Below are positions 48,901 through 59,883 of a stretch of 64,000 nucleotides of DNA, in pieces. This DNA is from Chlorops oryzae (Eukaryota; Arthropoda; Insecta; Diptera; Chloropidae). The DNA lies in contig CM035806.1 in the NCBI GenBank assembly GCA_020466095.1, forward strand, positions 138,556,475 through 138,620,474, written 5' to 3'. The position numbers were made by a program, and so were the translations under genes. Within the stretch, counting starts at the first letter, position 1. Each line of letters opens with the position of its first letter. The notes under the pieces are model-generated. The model was not told the DNA's origin, searched no databases, and worked only from the letters and a program-made list of their open reading frames with translations.

Positions 48901-51900
48901 TCTAAATAGAGCACTTATGAACCCACCACAAATATAACAAGTAAAGGTGTTATAATCAGGCGAGCCTGACAATAAAATACCCGACAAAGACACACATATG
49001 TTCAAAGAATTTTTTAATATCAAGAAGTGTTTAAGGCCATAGGGGCCCCATATACCGACTTTTGTTAAATTTCTTTATGAAAACCGCCCCTTTCCCACGC
49101 CCTCTTTTCAAATTTTTTGAAATTCTAATCGGAGGCTTAAATATACGCTCAAATTCTAAGTTTAATTGAAATATATCGAAAAAGTCCGATTTTGGGGCAG
49201 TTTTGAGATTTTTGTGACAAACCCTAGCACTGGATGTACCCTTAATAATGGACCTCTCAAACAAATTTTGGGAGGATGTTTATGGCTACAAAGGAAGCAT
49301 TATTTTCGTTGAAGCCCCATTTGAATTTCGGGTATAGGCGACAATTTTTGAAAAACGGCGTGCCACGCCCACTTTTCCAATTCTTTGAAATAATATTACT
49401 TGCCTTTAAACATGTTTAAATATCAAATTTCATCAAAATATCTTGAAAAACTTCGATTTTAGAGCAGTTTTTGTGATTTTCGTAACAGACCCTAGTACTG
49501 GAGGTACCCCTAAAAATGGTCCGATTGGGTCCATTCTCGACCATTGTTCTTACCCATGTCCCCGTGAGCACGTGTACCAAATTTTGTCAAAATAGCTCAA
49601 CTTCTTCAATAAGATAACTGTATACAGACGGAATAAATCGAATCTCCTGGTGACGCTGATCATTTCTATATATATTTTATATGGTCTATCTCGACTTGTT
49701 CTGGGTGTTACACACAACCACACAAACGCAATATACCCTCGACACAGAGTGTGTCGGGTATAATGATAGGGATATAATGAGTTTAATACTGTTAATTGAC
49801 AGAATCTTTTGATATGTTTTCATGCTGCCTTTTTGTTTCCTCTGCCCATTGGCAATGGCTTATTGTATTGATGTGATATTCAACGGAGATTTCTTTTTTT
49901 AATCCTTGTTCCTTTTCCTCAACGACTCGTAAGATGCAAAGTTATTATTTCGCATGACTTTGTCTTGAAAAAGCTTAAATGAAAATAATCATTCAAACGA
50001 AAGAAGCAAATCAGTCTCCAAAAATATTCAATAAACTTTCACTGCATCACACATCCAGACACGTACATGTTTTTGGCTACAGCAACAATTTACGTCCCGA
50101 AACATTCTATCGTCAATAACAAAACAATTTGCTTCCAATTTATCATATATGTACAGACAGACCAACTGACGGACGGACGAATGAACGAACGATATGTCAG
50201 ACAAGTATCATCAGAAGTAGAATATTGGAGTATCCTCTTTGAACAATATCAATGCCGTGGACTTGCTAGCTCCACGTCTCTTCTCATATTTGGTTTTATA
50301 TGATTTTTTTTTTTTTTTTTTCGTTACTTTTTCCTTCCATTAATTCCTCGTATTTTTGTATCTTTTGCAGAAAAAGCATTTACCCAAACCAAACTATATG
50401 CGACGTCAGCAGGACATCAATTATTCAATGCGTACAATACTGGTCGATTGGCTTGTTGAAGTCTCCGAGGAATATAACTTGGATACGGAAACATTGTACT
50501 TGTCCATATCCTATATCGATCGTTTTCTTAGCCACATGTCTGTGGTGCGCAGCAAATTGCAATTGGTCGGAACTGCAGCCATGTACATCGCAGCGTAAGT
50601 ACTATTGCTATGAGGTGTACGGTTTGTGGGTATCTGTGGGGTTGCAGTTGTTGTTCGGTAATGTATGGCATTCTTCAATAACGTGGCGGATTATGTTATC
50701 TACTGTTTGATAGATTGTCTGCCACGTTAGCTCATAATAGAAGAGACGCAGATAGACAAAGGGAGAGATTTGGTGCCTCTGGCAGTCGGTTAATGTGGGA
50801 ACTCTATTAGAGACCCTAAAGAAACGAATTTTAAGTGGGGAAATCCTCGTTTTATATTATTCTTTTGGTAATTGATGAGATTGTTGAAACAACATGCTAT
50901 CCGAATAGTGGAAGTTCAACAAATAGAAGTCACACTGTAGAAGTAATAGTGGCAGTAGTAGGAGTGGAATGTTAGTGGTGACAAGCTACTCATTCAACTT
51001 CAATCGATGCGGTTGTCCTATGCATTGTAGTCATCCTCCTCCGTTGTCAATAAGTAAAAACGCTATTTAGACAAGTTTTGCTTAGCTTGTGGTTCTACAC
51101 ATTCAGTATAGCTACTTTCTCAATTGAAATGTAAATTCCTTTGCCACTGCTGCTAAGAGGGAAAGCAACGGAGACTGATTTGTCACAATTTATCAAATAG
51201 AAGCATCTTTCAGCATTGCACTGTTGTGATGTTGTTGGTGTTGTTTATACGCTTAGTTATGCCCGAAAATTGATCGTCTGTGCACAAATTGTAATTGTTG
51301 TGCCTTCGAGGATTTCGATTTTCGTGTTATTGTTCTTTTAAGGGGGGGATTTCCATGATTTTGGGAATCCAAAAATTTCGTCTCTTGACGACGATATGTA
51401 CTGCAATTAAGGTTAGTAATTTTCGAAATACTGCTTACAATTTAAGAATGCATTTTGCATTGAGAGCTTGAGAATAAAAGATAAGATATTCACTAAAAAA
51501 TGAAGAAAAATAAATATGAACTCAAAAGCGTAGAGAAACTTCTTCCAAACGTTTTATATCTCGACTTAGACCATTGTCCACTTTTCTCGATATACATAAC
51601 TCTTGGCAATGTCATAAAACGTTGCCCAATTATATACAGTTATACAAAAAGTTACAGATCCAACAAATCAAAATTTCCATCACTTTCCCGCCTTCTAAAC
51701 TCAGTCTTCTGAATTGGTTGGTTCCTAGTTTTTCCTGTAGAGCAGGAACTTTCACAAAAAAATTGTAATAATTTCTTTAAAATCCCACACGTTACGTTTT
51801 TCATCAGACCTCTTTTTTATTTCAATTATTTTTTGTTTTAGAAAATACGAAGAGATATATCCACCAGATTGTGGCGAATTTGTCTTCATAACGGATGATA

Positions 51901-53409
51901 CATACACGAAAGCACAGGTATTGCGCATGGAACAACTGATTCTGAAGACCTTATCTTTTGATCTGTGTACACCAACTCCTTATGGCTTTGTAACGACATA
52001 TGCTGTACTAACGGATATGTCGTCCGAATTGAAATTCCTTACAATGGTATGTCAATCTCATAAGCTATCTATTGTGTGTATATAAATGCATGTAATTTAA
52101 TTGAAATAATAATTACTCTTTTTTACGTTGCAGTACATTTGTGAGTTATCTCTGCTGGAGGCTGATCCATATTTACGATATTCACCATCGCTAATATCGG
52201 CAACTTCTCACGCACTTGCACGGTATATACTTGACTATGTCGTTTGGACAGCGCACCTTGAAGAGATTACAAGTTATCGTTTAGAAGATCTAAAAGAAGT
52301 CTTTTTACGTTTATGCAAGACACATAAGGCAGCTCTAACGTTACCCCAGCAGGCCATACAAGAGAAGTACAAAGGGAAAAAGTAAGTTTATCATTACAGC
52401 GGTTTCTCACTTTAACGAGCACCATCGTTGTCAGCATGTCTCGTTAAACCGGAATTCTCGTTAACGTGGCTACCAACAAAAAATTACCTAAATTTTATTA
52501 ATGTCAACTTAATGGACGTTTTGGTGATCACCCATGAAGGGATAATGAGCAAAATTAACGGTTCATTATTATGGTAGGGAGGAGGGTTCAAACCAGCGAG
52601 AGCTTCCAACTTTCTCGGTCGGCACGGGCACAAACAGGAAATTTTAAAGGTCGATAGCGATAAGAATACGCCGCGAGTAGAATGGATTCTGATTTTCGGC
52701 ATCGATCTTGGGCACCTCAATTTCATTTGAACTTTCAATTTTTATATATATTCTTTCGGATATTGTGGTTCATTCGGAGTGACGCTCGTCTACTGTTCGT
52801 AGTTCTTTGGAACTCTAGCAAATCTCTCATTAAATTTTTTTCGATCTGTGGCTACCTTCCTTGCTTAAAAGTTTGCATACACCGACACCCCTCGGCGAGT
52901 TGAGCGAAGTTAAACTAGAATGTAGAGTACGATGTACGTTTTTGGGATCATCCTGCCGATCAACCAGATTGTGAACGGACTGCGATGATGAAAGGAACGC
53001 TACAGACGAATGGCCTAAAAAATTGGTTGCTCGCTAAGCCGGGTACTGCTCTTGTCAATTATGCTCGTTATGCAAGGTACTCTGTCCATTAATTTTGATT
53101 GCTCGTTAAATCGAGATTTCGTTAAAACGAATACGAATCGTTAAAGTGAGAAACCGCTGTATTTCATTAATTTTTATATAATAATTACAAATCGTTAATT
53201 AATAAACATCAATGAATATTGTCCACAGATATAATGCAGTCGCAAAGCACAAACCTGTTGATCTAACTCCAGAACAATATGATGAGATAACGGCCAAGTA
53301 CAATGAAGTAGCTGCCACCGAGAAAGCGAACTTGCAACAACAGCAGCAATCCATGATGACGACGAATAATGAGAACATGCGTCGAATGATTTCATTGATG
53401 TTCAATTAA
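39989..53409 (+). CDS. G2/mitotic-specific cyclin A (seven coding exons)
   Basis: Regulatory subunit of Cdk1/Cdk2, needed for S phase and mitotic entry. The coding exons are 39989-40093, 40707-41044, 41492-41852, 50371-50594, 51842-52046, 52134-52381 and 53229-53409. All have GT/AG borders and compatible phases and give 553 residues, somewhat longer than Drosophila CycA. Near the N-terminus is a KEN degradation box (residues 12-14), with a second at 193-195. The conserved '[16 protein letters not shown]' and '[13 protein letters not shown]' segments and Gln runs follow. The first cyclin box holds the MRTIL substrate-docking patch (288-292), '[10 protein letters not shown]' and '[22 protein letters not shown]'. 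The second cyclin fold spans about residues 390-500. The start is the first ATG of a family-like MSSFQIYQD. The third coding intron (8.5 kb) holds an antisense gene and a mariner. The reading frame is intact. Confidence 0.97.
41087..41247. mobile_element. MITE in Cyclin A coding intron 2
   Basis: Inverted ends CAGTTCCATACTAGGCGACA and its near complement TGTCGCCTGGTATGGAACTG, with further inner inverted match (CGCCGGAGAC / GTCTCCGGCG). It is 161 bp, GC-richer than the intron, and has no clear 8-bp duplication, perhaps because the next element abuts it. The ORFs on both strands here are palindrome-derived. Confidence 0.75.
41249..41373. mobile_element. GGCCCTATTACAG palindromic MITE
   Basis: The arms GGCCCTATTACAGTTTTCG..AACATTTTG and their near-perfect complement leave only about 20 bp of loop, so the transcript would form a hairpin of about 50 bp. 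It sits one base after the preceding MITE. The terminal bases resemble those of the element at 56320-57835. Confidence 0.8.
42585..42625. repeat. GTAT microsatellite
   Basis: Tandem GTAT units in Cyclin A coding intron 3. Confidence 0.85.
44746..45988 (-). CDS. RIB43A-like coiled-coil protein (RIBC family)
   Basis: Two exons on the minus strand, 45988-45866 and 45762-44746, with a GT/AG intron in phase 0. They encode 379 residues, the usual length for the RIB43A family. The N-terminus carries the family signature '[14 protein letters not shown]' followed by '[14 protein letters not shown]'. Later come '[15 protein letters not shown]' and '[18 protein letters not shown]', then a long Glu/Arg/Gln-rich coiled coil with repeated '[10 protein letters not shown]'-type heptads. 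RIB43A proteins lie inside doublet microtubules of cilia and flagella; in flies, expression in testis would be expected. The ATG at 45988 was chosen because the upstream frame start is not ATG. It is nested antisense in the third coding intron of Cyclin A. No lesion is seen. Confidence 0.92.
46349..47640 (-). mobile_element. Complete Himar1-like mariner transposon
   Basis: A 1292-bp element with matching terminal inverted repeats: ACAGGTTGGCTGATAAGTCC at the left and its complement at the right. The match extends through CCCGGTCT (28 bp in all). It is bordered by TA on both sides (46347-46348 and 47641-47642). It contains one uninterrupted transposase frame. These ends are, from memory, those of the irritans-subfamily mariner Himar1 of horn fly. 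It sits in the third coding intron of Cyclin A, antisense to it. Intact ends and frame suggest recent arrival and possible activity. Confidence 0.97.
46415..47461 (-). CDS. Mariner transposase, irritans subfamily, intact
   Basis: 348 residues, the full length for this subfamily. The start chosen is the ATG of [13 protein letters not shown], three codons inside the longest frame. N-terminal helix-turn-helix DNA-binding regions (about 1-110) are followed by the WVPREL linker motif (about 119-124). The catalytic DD34D triad is seen as MDETW (Asp about 158), HQDNAPCH (Asp about 252) and SPDLAPSD (Asp about 287), with the expected 34-residue spacing. The enzyme cuts and pastes the element at TA sites. 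By recollection it differs from Himar1 at only a handful of positions, among them a Tyr after WL in the catalytic region. No stop or frameshift. Confidence 0.97.
   Translation of the reverse strand: MEKKEFRVLIKYCFLKGKNTVEAKTWLDNEFPDSAPGKSTIIDWYAKFKRGEMSTEDGERSGRPKEVVTDENIKKIHKMILNDRKMKLIEIAEALKISKERVGHIIHQYLDMKKLCAKWVPRELTFDQKQQRVDDSERCLQLLTRNTPEFLRRYVTMDETWLYHYTPESNRQSAEWTAIGEPSPKRGKTQKSAGKVMASVFWDGHGIIFIDYLEKGKTINSDYYMSLLERLKVEIAAKRPHMKKKKVLFHQDNAPCHKSLRTMAKIHELGFELLPHPPYSPDLAPSDFFLFSDLKRMLAGKKFGCNEEVIAETEAYFEAKPKEYYQNGIKKLEGRYNRCIALEGNYVE
48505..48531. repeat. CTAC microsatellite
   Basis: About six tandem CTAC units in Cyclin A coding intron 3. Confidence 0.9.
48720..48910. repeat. Dispersed 'GTCGCGACTCCATA' repeat, second copy
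   Basis: Shares GCGTCGCGACTCCATA and the following TTTCTTGG with 2946-2975, then diverges while keeping a CCCACGCCCAC motif. It immediately precedes the HINE element at 48937. The 103-residue frame at 48598-48909 crosses it and is not a gene. Confidence 0.5.
48937..49763 (-). mobile_element. HINE/DINE-1-like element, family B, in Cyclin A intron
   Basis: Runs from AACAAGTAAAGGTGTTATAA with the ATCAGGCGAGCCTGAC hairpin, through CTAGCACTGGATGTACCC and CTAGTACTGGAGGTACCC blocks. It continues into the ATGATCATTTC-like and CTATCTCGACTTGTTC blocks and ends GTGTCGGGTATAAT. The GTCY microsatellite is nearly lost. It is the uninterrupted reference for the MITE insertion at 32315. Confidence 0.75.
52397..53159. 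mobile_element. pogo/Tc1-like element in last Cyclin A intron
   Basis: Ends CAGCGGTTTCTCACTTTAAC and its complement GTTAAAGTGAGAAACCGCTG are bordered by TA (52395-52396 and 53160-53161). The 763-bp interior carries further CTCGTTAAA words near both ends but no transposase frame. It fills about 90% of the intron and ends about 70 bp before the acceptor of the last exon. The start resembles pogo/Tigger-type ends. Confidence 0.8.
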
Positions 53410-54300
53410 AGAGAGGGCCAAACATTTTGTTTGCTGCTCCTCATGGTAAATCATAGAAAATGTTATCTTTCAATCCTTAATTTGCGTTCGGAAAAAAATG
53501 TTTTTTTTTTTAAATTCATTTTTCTTCTTTTTTTTTCTATTCTCAGTAATTCCAACAACTAAGATGAAGATGCATTTTCTTTCTTATGTAAACATCCACA
53601 CGTTCAAAAAGATACGAAATAGAAGAAAGGAGAATTCAAAAAAGACGCTTAATATATTTTACTTTTTCAAAAGATATACTTATTTTTACCGTCTCTATAT
53701 GTATTGTCTAAGATTTTAACATTTAGGCTCATAGTCTCCAACCTAGTTTAAACTATTTGAAGGTTTAAACTTTCAAATTTATAGTCTTCAGAAGAGTTAA
53801 AACCAGGTTTATTAGTTTTATATGAAACTTTTTAAAAATTTCAAATGTAGCCAAGTATTTTATGACTTAAGCTGGGATGAAGACTATAGGAATATATTAG
53901 AGAATTTAAACTTTCGAATCGTTTAAACCGAGACGAAGACTACGACCCTTAAAAAAGATTTTTGTTTTATAGATATTTTAACGATTCCGATTTTTTTTGG
54001 AATACCAAAAATAAATAGTTGCTAATTGAATGTAAAACAAAATGGAAGGGATTTAAAGTAGAGGAAAGCGGAGAGATCCACATAAAAAAAAATAAAAAAA
54101 AATAAAACTAAGTAATAAAATTTATTAGATTCATAACAAAAGCAGCATACACTTTTGCTCCTTTTTACTACATATAAATTGACTTATACTTTGCTCAAAA
54201 TTTGTAAATATATCCTATCATCTCCGCACGAAATATTTTAAATTAAAATTTTATTCAACCAGATATTTAATAAAAAATAATCTTGCATTTCCTAATATTG
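53410..54300 (+). other. Cyclin A 3' untranslated region (probable)
   Basis: Downstream of the stop codon at 53407-53409 the sequence is AT-rich without other genes. Candidate polyadenylation signals AATAAA lie at 54101-54106 and 54114-54119. The true end cannot be fixed from sequence alone. Confidence 0.5.
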
Positions 54301-54722
54301 TATTTTGGAGCAATTTTTTTTTTTTTTATTAGTTTTTCATTGTACACATGTTTTCGGGAATTTGAATGTAACACTAAGGTTTTTTTTTTTTTTTTTTGTT
54401 TGACAATTTTAAGTCCTTTTCTGTTTTTTATATTTTGAATATTTATTAAATTAATTCTGCGAGTTTTCATGAAGAACTATCAAGATTGTTGATTTACTCA
54501 CGATGAATTCAAAATACGCTGTAATGAGTTGGCTGTGACAGATGTTTGCATTTGCTCACTCCAAGGTCATGCGATGCTACAAAGATTAATGCTAGTGTTG
54601 CGACTCCTCGACGGGACCAAAATTATTGCTGGCCTAACTTTCACATTCGTTGCTAATCATTATGATAAATGCACAATCTAGAGAGATAATAGACCTGTAT
54701 TTATACTCATGATTATTATTTA

Positions 54723-54817
54723 TTCCGACGGATCGAATCCGTTCAGATTTTTCACATTTTTTATGAATTTTCATTTATAAAAATGTGAAAATTTCGAACG
54801 AATTCGATCCGTCGGAA
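54723..54817. mobile_element. 95-bp palindromic MITE
   Basis: The arms TTCCGACGGATCGAATCCG and their complement (CGAATTCGATCCGTCGGAA) continue inward through TTTTTCACATTTT, leaving a loop of about 20 bp. A TA lies immediately right, and the left flank is TTATTTA. Non-coding hairpin. Confidence 0.8.
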
Positions 54818-54819
54818 TA

Positions 54820-56315
54820 CATAATAGGCACGACTATTCAACTTTTCCTAGAGAAAAAGCAACGTCAAACATTTTTAAACCCATAAGTCCATAAAAAAAT
54901 AAAATAATGAGGAAAATCGCTATCCTCTACTTTTGAAATTCACTAGCAACGGCTCCAATGTACTTTATTTAATTTAATTTTTATTATTATTTTTTTTTTT
55001 TTTTTTTTTCTAAATATAATTCATTTATTTTTCTTTAAGAATTATTGTTACTTGCTTTTAATTTTATATTTTGTTATCTATAGCGAATAAATTTGTAATT
55101 TATAACTTTAGATATATGAATGTAGAGATGTTGTGCAACGTCTTTCTGAATCGTACCGACAACGTAGTTTATGTCCTACGTATTTTCCCTTATACAAGTA
55201 AAGAATTTAGTAGAAAAAAAAAATTATTTAAAAAAAAAGTGCAAGAAAAATTTTAAAAACAAAATGAAAATTAAAAATATAAATTTTAACGTGTAATTAA
55301 TTTTAAGTGGAACTTTTTAACTTTTACACAGTAATATAAATTTTACGCGAATGCAACATTTCCAAGAAATACAGTATTTTATTGCTTAACGTTTAGGCAT
55401 ATGAGACAATTTTTCGACAGCATCGTTTTATTTTATGGGACAGAGATAGAAGGAATCCGTCTCACTTCCCCGCTTGTCCCTCAATACTCGAAATCAATTG
55501 TTGCCGCAAAATCTCTTTTTCATTAAGTCTTAACGTTAAGTATGTTTCAAACGGAGAGTTTTCAAAAACGTTCTATTAAACAAAATCTGCAAATTATAGA
55601 TGAAATTTTTTGTGTTTGTGAGAAAGCAAACTGAATTTAAAAAAATCGTAAAAAAATCGAACAATTCTAGCAAAGTATGGATTATCATTTTAAGCCACAT
55701 AGAAACTTTTCAGTGTAATTAAAAAAAAAAAAAAAATCATTTTCTAGAGTAATATAAATTAAAACAAAATATTCATAAAATTTTACCGTTCTGAATAATC
55801 TATTGCAATTCAAAACTTCTAACGATTGGAAATATATTTATTTAAAAATAAGTTCTATGAACCTTTTTATACATACATATGAGTATTAAGCGAATAATTC
55901 ATTTCGCTATTTTATAAGCAGTCTGCGTATAAATATTATAAAAATATACTTAATGAAATACATAAAAGAATATATGAAATCGAGTTTTTATTTTGTACTG
56001 TGTTAGAAAGAGCACTTCCGAAATTTGGGCAATGGCATCAATTGTGATATTGATTTAAATAAGTGACGTCCATCAGAATGCCGAGCATAGTGTTATCGCC
56101 GCATCTATGTATGTATAGCACTTCCACGATGGCCAGACTCTTTTGCAGACTTAAATATGCAACGAGATATACCACGGATCCTTGTGGACGAATATAACAC
56201 GGAGCAAGATTTCAACGATACGAGTTCAACTAGTGACGATTTAACGTGTCTCTTGGTATGGACGAATTATATCAACTATAAATGACAATTGGACCGTACT
56301 AGAGGTTTTTTATAT
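54820..56315. other. AT-rich, nothing identified
   Basis: Homopolymers (poly-T near 54988-55009, poly-A near 55720-55735) and short frames without domain signatures. No exon with plausible splice borders was recognised. Confidence 0.5.
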
Positions 56316-56319
56316 ATTC

Positions 56320-57835
56320 GGGCCTGCTTGTTACGGTAGTCGTCGCTATCATCGTCGAGGACTTAATAATGATGTAGTCATCGCCGTCGCTTCGCCCCTT
56401 AACAGCTATTGCGGTACTAGTTCGAGACGACGACGTCTAATTTTGAATGAAATTGGTAGCAATTTTTTTTTTTTATTCGGAAAATAGAACAAATCTTATG
56501 AAAGTTTGTTTGTAAGACACAGGGTTAAGAGTAAAAAAAATGTTGAAAGCTCAAGCGAAAATGAAGGAAATCCAAGTAATGTTCAGAGGAGAATTTGAAT
56601 ACAAAGAATGGATATTTTAAGTTTGCATGGGAGGACCAGGTGAATTTTTGACGAAATAACTTCCCATTCTCCTATAAAAAATTGCTAGGAATATTTCCTA
56701 TTCGCTAATCTCTTGCCAAACTTTGGTCCTTTTGAAGCTGACTCACTATTGAATGAAATTGATATCATCAAAATAAATAGCGACAGAAAACGACAAGAAG
56801 CGACTCTCAAGGCGACTACAGTAATACGTATTTAGTGACGACGACGACAATATTGCGTCGACGGCTACTTCTGTAATACGAATCTGTCGCTTCGTCTATT
56901 TTTTGCGTCGACGGCGACTACCGTAATAGGCCCAGACCTGTTAAATCCCGATTAAGATTAATAATCATGAATTATTGTTCTTTTTTTAATCCATAATCAT
57001 TATTAATTTAACTTCTTGAAATTTTTGATTATTAATGATTGCGATTACCAAATAATCGTGAAATAATCAGGACTATTTCAGATTAATGAAAAAAATCAGA
57101 AAAAATCAAAAAATAATCAAAAAAATAATCCCGATTAATTTTAGATTATTTTTGAATATTTTTGATTTTTTTTGATTATTTTTGATTTTTCCTGATTATT
57201 TTTGGGTTTTTTGATTTTTTTGATTATTTTTGATTTGTTCTGATTTTTTTATTAATTTTAATTATTTTCAATTTGTATTTGAATAACATCGTTTTTCCAA
57301 AGTTTCCCTATAGTCCGTGGGACCGGCAACGGAGAAGTGAATTCACCGGCCACCTGTGGTTAGGACCACCCCTCGTCAAACCACCGGCAATACTTTCGAG
57401 AGGCGAATTTTAAATTGCGATGTCATAGGCAAGGACATATGGGCCCCTCGCTGTACTACATTTAATTATATTCAATTACAAATTGAAAATAATTAAAATT
57501 AATAAAAAAATCAGAACAAATCAAAATTAATCAAAAAAAATCAAAAAACCCAAAAATAATCAGGAAAAATCAAAAATAATCAAAAAAAAATCAAAAATAT
57601 TCAAAATTAATCGGGATTATTTGTTTGATTATTTTTTGATTTTTTCTGATTTTTTTCATTAATCTAAAATAATCATGATTATTTCATGATTATTTGGTAA
57701 TCGCAATCATTGATTAATATAGGTCATACAAAAATAATCATTAAATAATCACTATTTCACTCATAAGAAAAAAATAATCTGATTAATTAATCATTAATTA
57801 AATAATCATTATTTAACAGGTCTGAATAGGGCCTA
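56320..57835. mobile_element. GGGCCT..TTACGG element, split by a foldback hAT
   Basis: The left end GGGCCTGCTTGTTACGGTAG and the inner right end GGCGACTACCGTAATAGG are inverted. GTCGTCG and CGACGAC words recur inside (56340-56400, 56810-56910). The right end is interrupted at 56933 by the foldback element and resumes at 57825 as AATAGGGCCTAACTGG. The terminal sequence resembles the small MITE at 41249. No transposase. Confidence 0.65.
56933..57824. mobile_element. AT-rich foldback hAT-like element
   Basis: Ends CAGACCTGTTAAATC and the near complement ..TTTAACAGGTCTG. The flanks AATAGGCC (56925-56932) and AATAGGGC (57825-57832) are an 8-bp near-duplication. Arms of 250-300 bp made of AATCAAAAATAATC words are nearly perfect complements, around a GC-richer core of about 170 bp (57300-57465). 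Non-coding, with the potential for a very long hairpin. Confidence 0.75.
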
Positions 57836-59265
57836 ACTGGGGTTGATATGTATTATTTGAAAGCCAATATCGTTCGTTATTTTTAAAATGAGTTTCTTTT
57901 GAAACAAATGAAGCTTGTAGCTTTTTAGGTGCGTGCCTTCGTAATTCTAGAAAAATGGAAAATTTTCAAATTTGTTCGCAATTGTTTTTGGATTGTTTGG
58001 TCTTGATTGGCATAAAAAAATCTATTCTAACTATTCTTTATGTAGAATTTGAAACGGCCTTTCATTTGACTGCATAGTCCGCTCAAAGTCAAAAAAAAAC
58101 TTTGTTAAACTCGTATGGAAAAGAGGGCTCATAACACATTTTTTATTATTCCGGTCTACTTATGAAATCCGCACTTGTCGTTTCAATTATTTTTTCATTT
58201 CGAAAGAGAAACCGCTACAATTCGATACAAAGTTTTTTTTTACAAGTCGTAAAATTAACTTAAAATATTTGCTCCACTTCTTCCACATCCCTGTTATTTT
58301 TCATTAACGAAAAAAAAGACATAAGTTAATTTACAAATCAATGTATAGCACTTCCACGACTTCCATCAATGAATATGCAAATTACGGAAGACAAGAAGGT
58401 TCGAGCCTTTAGGCATGCTTCCATTCGTGGAATGTGAGCCGCCGAATTAATTAAATTAAATTAAATCAATTGTTTTATAATTGTTCATTTATTTCGCACG
58501 CATTAACAATTTTATGTAAGCAATTAAGCAACAAACCATTTAAATTATCAATTACTCTTACATATTCATTGGCTGATAAACATTTTTAAATCACATTTTT
58601 TATACAACTTCTAATTTAGGAGTTAAATGTTCCCCATTTTATCATTCTCAATAGTAAGATTGGTGTAATTGTTGTTTTTTTTTTTTGTTTTTGTTTTTGT
58701 TTTTATTAGTGGTGGTGATGATGCTGTTGTTTTCCAGTGCCAGCTTCAATACATACCTAGAAAATGTCATGAGAGAATTTTCTAACTTCTAGCATTGCGA
58801 AACCCCAGTAGATAATTGAGGTTAGGTTAGCCGTGATTAAATTTTGCATTGAAACAGTTAAACAGCTAGTGCCATAGCAAGCGATATTGCATACAATATT
58901 CTTTTGTTATAACAAATTACAGTCCATTATAAATGATAGATAGAGAGAGAGAAAAAGAATACAACATCAAAATAAAACAAATGCATATTTCAAATGTGTA
59001 GAAAATAAAGAAAAAAGAAAAACTCCAAATTTGTAGTCGCCAAAGAATTCCATGAAAATGCAACAAGTAAAAAGATTGAATTATTCAATACAAATTTCGA
59101 AACGAGACAGCCTTGATATAAATATATAATATCGATCGGTTGGCTTTTTAAAAGCCCTTTCTAGAGTTAAACCCTTCCAGAAATATCCTTCAACCTGCTA
59201 TTCTCGTTACTTTTATCTCTTTTTTTTGTTAGACCTTAGTTTTTCCTTTTATTTTTTTTTTTTTT
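57836..59265. other. No gene seen
   Basis: AT-rich stretch preceding the end of the cytochrome b5 reductase gene; part may be its 3' untranslated region. A short AATTAAATTAAATTA run lies near 58446-58466. A poly-T/TTTTTG run lies near 58675-58705. Confidence 0.5.
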
Positions 59266-59438
59266 TTAATACGCAAAACGCATATCCGGATGGAAGCCCA
59301 ATTTATCCAATGCCGGATTACAAGCGAAATTAATCATTGGCGGTGGTCCACACATCAATACAATAGTACCATCCGAGGTAGGAAAAAGATGATCTTGTAC
59401 CATTTCATCGTTGATAAAGCCTTGGCTGTAAGGCCAAC
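59266..59438 (-). CDS. NADH-cytochrome b5 reductase, terminal exon A
   Basis: Encodes the C-terminal NADH-binding end: a Trp-Pro-Tyr start, 'GFINDEMVQDHLF', the diagnostic 'LMCGPPPMINFACNPALDKLG' region and a final Phe-Ala-Tyr before the stop at 59266-59268. In this family the CGPPP motif contacts NADH, and the enzyme passes electrons from NADH through FAD to cytochrome b5 on ER or mitochondrial membranes. The acceptor is ..ACACAG before 59438, and the exon needs one base from the preceding exon (phase 1). The sequence is clean, without lesion. A second phase-compatible terminal exon lies upstream at 61893-62071, so the two are probably alternatives. Confidence 0.93.
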
Positions 59439-59883
59439 CTGTGTAAAAAAGAAATCATGATAAAAATAATTTTCAATTGTCAATCAAACAATTTTCTGCA
59501 GCATTATTAAATTTTTTTCTTTCTTTGATTGGAAATTTAAAATTTCATGTATACACAAGTCTGAGTTACAAAAGCTAACTTTCTTTGTTCCTCACCTCAA
59601 GGGCCTAATCTATAAAACCTAATATAACATTGATAATTAAAATTTACCACATCGGTCTCATATGATGATAACTCCTTCGAGCATATGCCGACAGCGAGCT
59701 CAATCGCAAAGGCCCATGTATAAATTAAGCTGTTAGGATGTGTAGACGCAATTTTTCCATTTTAAAAGCTTCCTATTTGATCTACGTTAATTTTGGATTT
59801 TCAGGTCACAAAAACCAACTTAACTTAACATTAATTGCATGCAAGTAAATCAATAGTAGGGGAGCCCAAGAGGGCATTTTTGC

